In this document: positions 56,226 through 64,000 of the stretch, piece by piece
Layout: every line of letters starts with the position of its first letter
How positions within the stretch are numbered: the first letter of the stretch is position 1
Assembly (NCBI GenBank): GCA_002245135.1
Contig: NGBS01000003.1
Span: forward strand, 62,001 to 126,000
Direction: 5' to 3'
Source: Proteromonas lacertae
Lineage: Eukaryota > Sar > Bigyra > Opalinata > Proteromonadidae
DNA: 64,000 nucleotides
Translations under genes and position numbers: made by a program
Notes under the pieces: model-generated
Seen by the model: only the letters and a program-made list of their open reading frames with translations
The model's database searches: none
Told to the model about the DNA's origin: nothing

Positions 56226-57504
56226 ATGAAAAGAAGCTCAAGCAGTTCTAGTTATTATCATTCAGATTTAGAAGAAGAGAGTGTTGATTCTTATGGTAAA
56301 TACATTATTCCAACACTGAAAAGTCTAGTAATTAGATCAATTACCAAATATTCTAACTATGATTACATTATTGAAACATTTAAAGAAATGAACAATCGCT
56401 GTTCAGAAGATATCATGGTAGACATGTTGCAGTCACTTATAAAAGACCATAAAGTATATTATCATATTTATATTCCCATTAGTTAACTGATCACATATTC
56501 ATCTCAATAATTGGTTTCTTTCATTACCATATATGCCTAGATAATTGTTCATACATCCGTCAACACAGTTTATTATACATTGCAAATGCTAGTAATCTCA
56601 GAACATTATCACTTCGTAATTGTATTCAAGTATCAAATGGATTAGTGAGGTTAATACTCCAACAATGTAATAATCTCCAAGTATTAGACTTAGAAGGATG
56701 TTTTAGAGTAACAGACAATGCATTTGCTACAACCAATTCGTTATTTTTCCCATTAATTGCTAGTATAAATTTAGAAAGAATTAGTTTTAAGAATTGTCCT
56801 CAAATTACAGGTGATTTTTTCAGTAGTTATATTAAGAATGGATGTAAGCTGGTTGAATTGAATATCTCTAAATGCAGAAATGTTAAAAGTGATGAAATTG
56901 CTTTATGTTTTCATGAAAGTTTGAATATGGAAGTATTAGATGTATCTTTTAGCTCAGTAAACGATATAATTTTTAATGATATATCAAACGAACAGACATT
57001 ACAAATACTTGATATAAGTCGATGTAAAATAACAGACAAATCATTAATAAAGATTGGTAAATATTTTCCACATTTAAAAGAGTTCTATTGTCATTTTAAT
57101 ACAGAAATAACTGATAAAGGAATAAAAGAAATATGTAAAAATTGTAGCAATTTAACAATCGTTGAATTATCCAATTGTACACTCCTATCTGATGAAAGTT
57201 TGAATAGTTTGAAGAGTTTGTCAAACTTAACTCGATTAGATATGTCTTATTGTGGGAATATTAGTGATATGGGTGTTGTTGAAAGTTGTGGTAGTTGGAT
57301 AAATATGAATGAAATTGTTTTAACTTTTTGTAAGAAAATTAAAGATTTAAGTGTGTCTTATTTGTTACAGAATTGTCAGTCAATTGCGCTAGTATATATA
57401 AATATATATATATATTAATTTTATAGATTGGTATTACAGGTTGTCCAGTCAGTGAGGATATGAGAAGTTATTTAATGCAGAATAATATTAAAATCAATCC
57501 ATGA
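56226..57504 (+). CDS. LRR protein of FBXL/AMN1 type
   Basis: Exons 56226-56453, 56483-57391 and 57427-57504 (introns 29 and 35 nt) give 404 aa. From about residue 100 on there are about ten cysteine-containing leucine-rich repeats, for example LRTLSLRNCIQVSNGLVRLI, LQVLDLEGCFRVTDNAF, LKEFYCHFNTEITDKGIKEI and LTIVELSNCTLLSDESLNSL, which is the repeat type of F-box/LRR proteins and of AMN1. A Ser-rich N-terminus and a helical region at residues 20-80 (TLKSLVIRSITKYSNYD) could be a degenerate F-box, but the LP...L core is not recognisable. If it has an F-box it would recruit substrates to an SCF ubiquitin ligase; without it, an AMN1-like regulator is likely. The end after the last intron is a short 26-residue tail (ITGCPVSEDMRSYLM). 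Confidence 0.7.
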
Positions 57505-57620
57505 ATATATATTTACATATACATACATACTTTAACAAATTTTCCTTAATAAATGAATAACTAATATTTATTATTATATAATAAAAACACTTTTTTAATC
57601 TGTTGGGGTTTGAAAACTTT

Positions 57621-57634
57621 TTTTGGCGCGAAAA
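57621..57634 (+). promoter_or_regulatory. E2F/DP-type site TTTTGGCGCGAAAA
   Basis: Perfect match to the E2F consensus TTTSSCGC(G) in an almost palindromic form. It stands out from the AT-rich background as one of the very few GGCGCG runs in the window. It ends 15 bases before the DNAJC9 ATG. S-phase control by an E2F-like factor is inferred. Confidence 0.5.
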
Positions 57635-57649
57635 TTAAAAATCGATATA

Positions 57650-58502
57650 ATGTCAAAACAAATTAAGGAAGCTTTTGGAGATTTGTCATTTTATGAAGTA
57701 TTTATATGCAGTTATCATTACAACCTATTTTAGATCCTTCATGTTACAGATAAAGCATCAACATCAGAAATAAAAAAGGCATATTACAAAGAAGCATTGA
57801 AATATGTATGCATATATGAGTTGATAATTTTAATGATAATAGCATCCAGATAAAAACACAGATCCAGATGCAACAAAGAAATTTCAAGCTTTATCTATAA
57901 TTCATTCTGTTTTAAGCAATGAAACAACCAGAAAATTCTATGATAAACACCACAGTATTGAAGATGAAGATACAAGTGAAGGATTTACTACTTGGTATGA
58001 TTATTGGAATTCCTTGTTTCCTCCTGTTACAAAAGATGATATCGATAGTTTTTCTTCACATTATAAAGGAAGTGATGAAGAAAAATCAGATTTGATAAAA
58101 TCTTACAGTGATAACAAAGGTGATATGAATAGGATATTAGAAGAAGTGATTTTAGCAACAGAAGAAGATGTACCAAGATTTAAAGCAATAATAGATGAAG
58201 CAGTAAAACAGAAAGAAGTAAAATATTACAAAATATTTGAGAAAACTTGTAAAGAGAGTAAAAAACGAATAAAAAAGGCCAAACAAGAAGAAAAAGAATT
58301 AAATGAGAGTAAGAAGGAAGAAGAAAAGAGTTTAGAAGAGAGTTTGATGTTACAAATACAAAAGAGGAAGAAGAATAACATAATTACTAAATTAGCAGAA
58401 AAATATGGAGGAGAAGAGAATATTAATTCAAAAGACTATGATATTGATGATGAAGAGTTTGAAAAGACTCGAAAGAAAATCTGTAAAAGAAAAGGGAAGT
58501 AA
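57650..58502 (+). CDS. DNAJC9: DNAJC9-like J-domain protein
   Basis: Exons 57650-57697, 57734-57805 and 57843-58502 (introns 36 and 37 nt) give 259 aa, close to the 260 aa of human DNAJC9. The J domain spans residues about 14-80: SFYEILHVTDKASTSEIKKA, then KYHPDKNTD with the HPD triad, and KFQALSIIHSVLSNETTRKF. It is followed by the family-specific middle region (FPPVTKDDIDSFSSHYKGSD with DEEKSDLIKSY) and a Lys/Glu-rich C-terminal helix (KYYKIFEKTCKESKKRIKKA, ending in KRKGK). In animals DNAJC9 is a histone H3-H4 and Hsp70 cochaperone, expressed in S phase. The upstream E2F-like site fits that role. The first two exons are confirmed by frame and J-domain continuity. Confidence 0.92.
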
Positions 58503-58610
58503 TAATCTACTATTTTAACTTAATGTGTAATTTCTATTGTTTTAATAATTATTATAATTACACAAACATTTTAAATAATAATGGATTATATTTATTTTTA
58601 AAAAACACAT

Positions 58611-60126
58611 TTAATCATCATCTTCACTATCTTCTTCTTCTTCTTCTCCATCTTCTATTCTCTTCTTTCTAGCTTCTTCCTCTAATCTCTTTCTCTCAGC
58701 TTCTTCCTCTTCTTCTCTAATTCTCTTTTCTTCTTCCATTAATTCCTTCATTTCATTCTCTTCTTCTTCCATTAATTGTCTTTCAGCATCTTCTTTAGCT
58801 CTTTCTCTAGCTTCAGCTTCACGAATAAGTCTTGTTTCTTCTTCTTTCCTCAATCTTTCCATCTCTTCAAGTTGGAACTTTTCAAAATCACTACTTGCTC
58901 CATATGTATGTATTATTACCTTTTCACCATCTTCATTATAATACCATAATTCAGGTACACTTTCAGTGGTCCATTGTTGTTCAGTTGACCATACAATGTT
59001 GTGAATATCAGGATATTCTGTTGGAGGATCGGATGATGCCAAATCTATATACAAATAATAATAACAAATAATAAAATATACAAGATAAAATTCTAATTCT
59101 ATGGCCAGACATTAATATTAATTCATCTTTAAATTGGAAGTTACCAACATACAATGATTGTACATTCGCATCAGTTAAACCTTCATTATAAACAGTCACT
59201 ATTTCTCTACCATTATAAGTCTCAAATGTTTCCACCTTCAAATAATGAACTTCTTCAAATTCTGGTATATATAAATTAGCTACAGCTTCTGCTCTATTTA
59301 ATTCAGTTATTGGTGCACTACTTTCATGGATTTCTTCAGCATAAAAGAATTTTTTTGGACCTTTTGGATTTTCTTCATCTTCTTCATCCTCTGGTTCATC
59401 TTCATCTTCATCATCATCTTCTTCACCATTCTGTTGCTTTCGTTTTTTCTCATAAATACCTTCACTTTGATTACCATTAGGGAATGTGAATATTCCATAT
59501 CCTGTTGGACGATTATATTCAAAATTACCATTATATACTGTTCCATCACCTAATACCCATTTACCTTTTGTTAATTTACCATCTTTCCAACGACCTATTA
59601 ATTGATATTGACTATTTGGATTGTAAAATGTGCCTTTACCTTCTTTCTTATCTTCTTTCCATTCACCTGTGTAGACATCTCCATTCTTTGCATAGACATA
59701 AGTACCTTGACCTTGTTTCTTGTTTCTAAACCACATTCCACTATATGTATCGCCATTTGGATATTTCATTTCACCTTTTCCATGTTTCTTTCCTTGTTGA
59801 TATTGACCATGATAATAACCTTCTAAATCTACATCATTCTCATCATCTATAAAAATATAAAATATAATATATATGTAAATATACCGTGTGTTTTGAACGA
59901 ATACTCTCCGTATCCGTGTTTCTCACCTAATTTATTAAACATACCTTCATAAACCTCACCATTCTCATATGTTACTCGAGCTCTATACATTAAAATAATA
60001 AAATATACTTTCCTGCTCTTTTAATCCAATTCACTATTTCACAGTCTCCATCTAAATATTGCACGGTACATTGCTACAGTACAATAAAAAAATAATATAT
60101 ACGGACTCTTCTTCATCATCATCCAT
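58611..60126 (-). CDS. MORN-repeat protein with acidic coiled-coil tail
   Basis: Five exons (60126-60103, 60073-60009, 59982-59885, 59846-59082, 59044-58611; introns 29, 26, 38, 37 nt) give 461 aa. Residues about 35-200 hold six or seven MORN repeats, for example YENGEVYEGMFNKLGEKHGYG, YPNGDTYSGMWFRNKKQGQG, KNGDVYTGEWKEDKKEGKG and the later VLGDGTVYNGNFEYNRPTGYG with FPNGNQSEGIYEKKR. The middle part is acidic and the C-terminal 120 residues are a Glu/Arg-rich coiled coil (EETRLIREAEARERAKEDAE). MORN proteins with such tails occur in radial spokes and the ciliary base, so a flagellar role is plausible. The first exon (8 codons, MDDDEEES) comes from splicing; no closer family was recognised. 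Confidence 0.8.
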
Positions 60127-60355
60127 GGCTTAAAAACAAATAAAATAAAAACGATTTAAAAAACGTTACTTTTTGAAACTGGTTTATAAAAAAATATTTT
60201 TCGGCATTCCCAATTTTTTTTATTTTTCATTTATTAATGCATATATCGGTATTTTTAACTCTTTATTCTGCTATTTCTAATATGTGGAACGAATGCATGT
60301 TTTTACAATAAACTATATATTCAGCATATCATAATCACAATTAAAGTATAATAAA

Positions 60356-62087
60356 TCATTCTATCTCCAAGAATTCTTTTGACAATTCTTTCTTTCCTTC
60401 TTCTGATATTCCATCTATTTTGATTTTTCTATTTGATGTAAATGTTTGCAAAAAAGAGTCTAATTCTGTCTTATCTATATTGTGCTTCACTGTTATTGAT
60501 AATTCTTCTAAACAATCAAATACTTCTTTGTTGTCATTCATTAATCTCAACTCATTCTCATCTAATACATTTCCTGATAGATTTAATTCCTCCAATGTTT
60601 TACAATCTTTTAATCTTTCAATTAAAGTCTTTAATCCTTTTTCACTCATTCCTATATCTATTTAATTTATAAATTAACAAAAATACTAAAAAGATTTAAT
60701 GATATTGGATAATATTCTCTAACAAATTTATCTAAATACTTACATATTATCTTTAATCCTTCATCTCCAATTGGATTATTAAATATTAATATGTGTTTAT
60801 ATATATATTGTGGTATAGAATCTGTCAATTCTTTTAACCCTTTTGAAGTAATTTTGTTATTGGATAAATCAAGTTCAACACCCTTTATCTGCTTAATTAA
60901 TGCAATGTGAGAATCATTTATGTTTAAATCTATTTTGTTATAGACATATGATGAGATACGAGAAAAATCAAAACCTCTTCTTTTCTTTTTAATACAATAA
61001 TTCAAATAATACTTCAATTCTTCATTTGTCCATGATGAATTTTTCATCTGAATAAATGGATATTCTTCCTTTTCTAATGATTTTGAACATATTGATTTTA
61101 ATCCATTCATTCCGAATTTATTGCTATTCAGATTTATTCTTTCATATTCGTTAATTGAATCTATTTTATCTGATAACAATATTGCACTTTCATCATCAAT
61201 TGAAATATTACTTAAATCCATTTCACATTTTAACAAATCCATAATATTTAACACAAATTTAAATCCATTATTACCTATTGGATTATCTATTAAACAAATA
61301 TATATGAAGTACAATAAATAATACTATTAATATTTAATTCTTTAATAATATCATTCTCTTTCATATAATTCATCAAATACTCAATTCCAACTGAATCAAT
61401 GTTATTGTTACTTATATCAACCTCTATCTTTTCATAATCATCAATATCTTCTTCTTCTTTTTCTTCTTCTACTACTTCTCATACAATATACATCCCATAA
61501 ACCAAATATAATTATCATTTACATTTGTTTCTATACACATCAACTGTCTTGTATTCATGAAACATACATCACTTATTTTTAAATCTACTTCTTTTCTTAA
61601 ATTATTCAAATATAAATCACAAACTCTCATTTTCTTGTACTTTATGTCATATATCACATTACTACTCTTCAAATTATCAACAACTATGCTATATTCACTT
61701 AATATCATCAGTATATCACACATATCATACATCACTTCAACAACACTATCTTTTGAAAAATATTTGCTTTGAATCAGCTCTTCTAAATCACTTAAGTAAT
61801 ATTTTCGTTCCAGTATCATATATTCACCTTCATCATTCATCTGGTTTATCTCAAAAGGACAAAGAAAGGGTAAATCACAATCTAATATAAATGAATTATC
61901 TTCAAGAAAGTTTACTACCTTCTTTTCTTTAATTTCATGTGCATTAATTATTTTAACCACTTTAGTTTCACTTTCAAGTTTAATTTTCAAATCTACTTCT
62001 CTATTACTCCTATCAACTCTCTCAAAAATCTATAACCATTAATATATATACTTCATATTTTGATAAGATCTTATCAATATCATTCAT
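60356..62087 (-). pseudogene. decayed pseudokinase-LRR copy 3
   Basis: Third member of the family, minus strand. A 5' exon (62087-62052) is joined by a 22-nt intron (62030-62051, smallest seen) to a pseudokinase part (VVDNLKSSNVIY, VCDLYLNN, FMGCILYEK) that stops at a TAG at about 61472. The following frame starts with an acidic run and continues directly into mid-LRR units (VDISNNNIDSVGIEYLMNY and NNPIGNNGFKFVL, about 61478 on), so the kinase C-lobe, linker and first LRRs are missing and the frames do not match. The later units keep the family introns (61287-61324, 60930-60959, 60658-60686), including MNINDSH-type and final MSEKGLKTLIERL units ending at 60356. It is best read as an internally deleted pseudogene, or less likely two short genes. 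Confidence 0.75.
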
Positions 62088-62229
62088 TTTTAAGATTTTA
62101 AGGGGATGTTCCAAAATTTTCTTTCAAATCAAAATACCCACATAATTTAAATTTCATTTTTTTATTTATTTAACTTCATATAATAAACAAAAAATATATT
62201 ATTTACATAATTAAATAACATTCAACTAA

Positions 62230-62359
62230 TTAGTACAAGTATTTACCATTATTCATATTATTGTTATTACCATTACTCAAATTTATTACTAACACCGATA
62301 TATTATCATTACTCCCTCGAACTAATGCTTCTGTAGCTAATAATCTAGCAGCATTCTCA

Positions 62360-62393
<34 letters not shown>

Positions 62394-63387
62394 ATTCTTC
62401 ATTTACTATCTCAATTGCTTCATTATCATTAATCACATCCCACAAGCCATCACTTGCTATTATTGCATATTTATAACTATCTTTTCTTTCTAATATAGAG
62501 ATATAAGGGATTGAACTCATATATTCTTTATATTTATAATCTCCAATTGATCGACTTATATCTAATTTTCCATTTAATCGATAATCATTATTTCTATTGC
62601 TATTCTTTTTAATTATTATACCTCCTTTTGATTCTATTAATTTCATCTCATTTTTATTGGACACTTTGTGATCTATTGTTAAACGAATTCCATTCATTTC
62701 ATTATTACAACATAATATACTTCGACTATCACCAACATTTGCAGTGATAATGTTCTTTTCATTTCGAATTAATATTGTTGCTGTTGAGCCACTGAAATCA
62801 CCGATACTGTTGGCTATTTCTTCAAATCTTTCATCTGCAGTTAGAAAGGCTTCTTCTAGTACTGATGTGATATTTTCATTCTTTTTTATTAATATTGAAG
62901 AGATTGTCTATATTTAATTTTTAATATTAAAATATATATATACTTTGTGTAGTGTTGAAGCTAAATACATAGCTGCTCCATTTCCATAATGGCCATCGTA
63001 TATTCCAAATATATCATATTCGAGAGATTGGTCTTTTAATTCCATTTTTGTGGCGATTTCTACATCTTCCATTGAACTTCTTCGACCTTTTAAACCACAA
63101 CTTCCAAATTCTAGCATATTCTTTTTTAAAAGAGATGAAGATGATTCACAAGGAGGAAGAATTGTTTCATCGAAATAACAAGAACTTCTGTTTAAATTGT
63201 GTCTCCTACTGGTCATATGAGTCATACAGTGATTCCACAGAGAAAAAGTTCGGCCACATTTAGGACAAGTATATATTTCTCCTTCTGTTAAATCTCTTCT
63301 TTCAAATTGATCATGATCACTACAACTATACACATGTACGAATAATATGGCCAGTAGAATTATCAAAAAGGAAATATTTCTGTTCAT
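62230..63387 (-). CDS. secreted PP2C phosphatase with C2H2-like zinc finger
   Basis: Two exons (63387-62944, 62907-62230; intron 36 nt) give 373 aa. The N-terminus is a signal peptide (ISFLIILLAILFVHVYSC). Residues about 35-70 form a C2H2-type zinc finger: CPKCGRTFSLWNHCMTHMTS, then RRH. The rest is a full PP2C (PPM) phosphatase: RRSSMEDVEIA, YDGHYGNGAAMYLA (metal-binding DGH), FSGSTATILIRNE, ANVGDSRSIL (DSR), LDISRSIGDYKYKEYMSS, ASDGLWDVINDNEA and the second metal site GSNDNISVLVI. All aspartates expected for metal binding are present, so it should be active. A signal peptide on a PP2C is unusual; it may act in the endomembrane lumen or outside the cell, or the N-terminal hydrophobic run may be an ER anchor. 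A poly-Asn stretch lies near the C-terminus. Confidence 0.88.
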
Positions 63388-63520
63388 TGATGATGCAAGG
63401 CTATTTTAGAAAAAACAAAATGAATTTTCTTTCAAGCCAAGCAAATTTTGGCTGTTTTTCTTTTTCTCATTTTCTGTCTTATAATATACAGTATTCGTTT
63501 TATAAACACAACATTCGAAA

Positions 63521-64000
63521 ATGAAAATTGTGGATTTCAATGAAAACAATTATGCTTCTGTCAGAGAAGTGTTCTATTCAAAAACATTTGGAACTAGTTG
63601 TTTAGAAACATTTTATTTATCACTGCAATGTCCATTTTCCTTAGTTTTAAATAACTGCATGCAGTATATCCTTGGAGATTCTGTTGTGAGTAATGTTTTC
63701 ACCCAAGTGTTTATTGAGTTTTTCACTATTGTAATACCAATCATTCTAGCATATTCAGGTAGTTGTTGGATTTATTTTATAAATGTATTCACTCTAGTCC
63801 TTTTATTTCTTTTATACTTCATAACCAGAGGTGCAACTAAACCATTCATTTCCACATCAATATCCAAACAGAAAGAACAATCGCTATCCACACCAATAAA
63901 ACCATATCTAACCGAATCAAGAGGATATACAATGATTTCAACATCGTTTGCAATATTAGCTGTAGATTTCCCACTATTTCCACGTAAATATGCCAAAACA
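63521..64000 (+). CDS. PIGW: PIG-W/GWT1 inositol acyltransferase, N-terminal part
   Basis: Starts at ATG 63521 and runs open to the right edge (160 codons visible, no stop; no intron needed). It is the ER enzyme that acylates the inositol of GlcN-PI in GPI-anchor synthesis. The first residues (YASVREVFYSKTFGTSCLET) fit the PIG-W N-terminus (KEAFVxNLxGTTxLE). Then come membrane spans (FIEFFTIVIPIILAYSGSCW and INVFTLVLLFLLYFITRG), a polar Ser-rich loop and, from residue about 137, ESRGYTMISTSFAILAVDFP with LFPRKYAKT, which corresponds to the very conserved ILAVDFxxFPRRFAKT motif of PIG-W. The rest lies outside the window. It diverges from the PP2C gene with 133 bp between them. Confidence 0.93.
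   Translation, partial: MKIVDFNENNYASVREVFYSKTFGTSCLETFYLSLQCPFSLVLNNCMQYILGDSVVSNVFTQVFIEFFTIVIPIILAYSGSCWIYFINVFTLVLLFLLYFITRGATKPFISTSISKQKEQSLSTPIKPYLTESRGYTMISTSFAILAVDFPLFPRKYAKT

Noticed and set aside
1-64000. Prokaryotic features: CRISPR, insertion sequences, operons, Shine-Dalgarno sites
   Set aside because: The window is eukaryotic throughout; no direct-repeat/spacer array, transposase or polycistronic pattern was found.

Overview
This window is nuclear DNA from a protist-like, single-celled eukaryote. It is very AT-rich and gene-dense, with genes on both strands usually separated by 50-400 bases. It uses the standard genetic code (TAA, TAG and TGA all end reading frames). Almost every gene is cut by very short introns of about 22-56 nt that start GTAT/GTAA and end TAG, usually ATAG; a few reach 79-116 nt. 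I placed about 90 introns by frame continuity, so most genes below are spliced models, and in nearly all of them the exon lengths add up to a whole number of codons. Poly-Q, poly-N and poly-T tracts are common. Several genes look ciliary or centrosomal (CCDC81-like, MORN, IQ/SAM/ankyrin giant, WDR62-like, double cNMP-binding), which suggests a flagellated cell. Mitochondrial carriers and a peptide deformylase suggest a translating mitochondrion. I cannot name the lineage from the sequence alone.

Layout. 0-9 kb: NF-YA transcription factor, a coiled-coil protein, a small membrane protein and a plasma-membrane-type Ca2+-ATPase with a Cys-rich insert. 8.8-16.3 kb: divergent Hsp70-like ATPase, DUF229 sulfatase-like enzyme, a fimbrin-like actin-binding domain fused to four LIM domains, and a double cNMP-binding protein. 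16.5-23 kb: a beta-hexosaminidase fused to an endonuclease/exonuclease/phosphatase-like domain, a BTB-SPRY protein and a pseudokinase. 23-33 kb: WDR62/MAPKBP1-like WD40 protein, BAR-SH3-like protein, secreted FkbM methyltransferase, HMG-box-like protein, MAGE/NSE3-like protein. 33.6-49.4 kb: two full members of a pseudokinase-LRR family in inverted orientation, which flank a NUDT14-like hydrolase, CCDC81-like protein, peptide deformylase, tetraspanin-like protein and two mitochondrial carriers; then a PWWP-PHD protein. 49.5-64 kb: a 2,169-residue protein with inactive-looking response-regulator and alpha/beta-hydrolase domains plus IQ, SAM and ankyrin modules; an FBXL-like LRR protein, DNAJC9, a MORN protein, a decayed third pseudokinase-LRR copy, a secreted PP2C with a zinc-finger-like head, and the 5' part of PIG-W/GWT1.

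The most notable points are the pseudokinase-LRR family with a near-identical inverted tract that suggests gene conversion, the hexosaminidase-EEP fusion, the multidomain pseudoenzyme giant, the secreted zinc-finger PP2C, and shared promoter-like motifs (GTCGTTTC, paired ATCAARCTT, an E2F-type site before DNAJC9).
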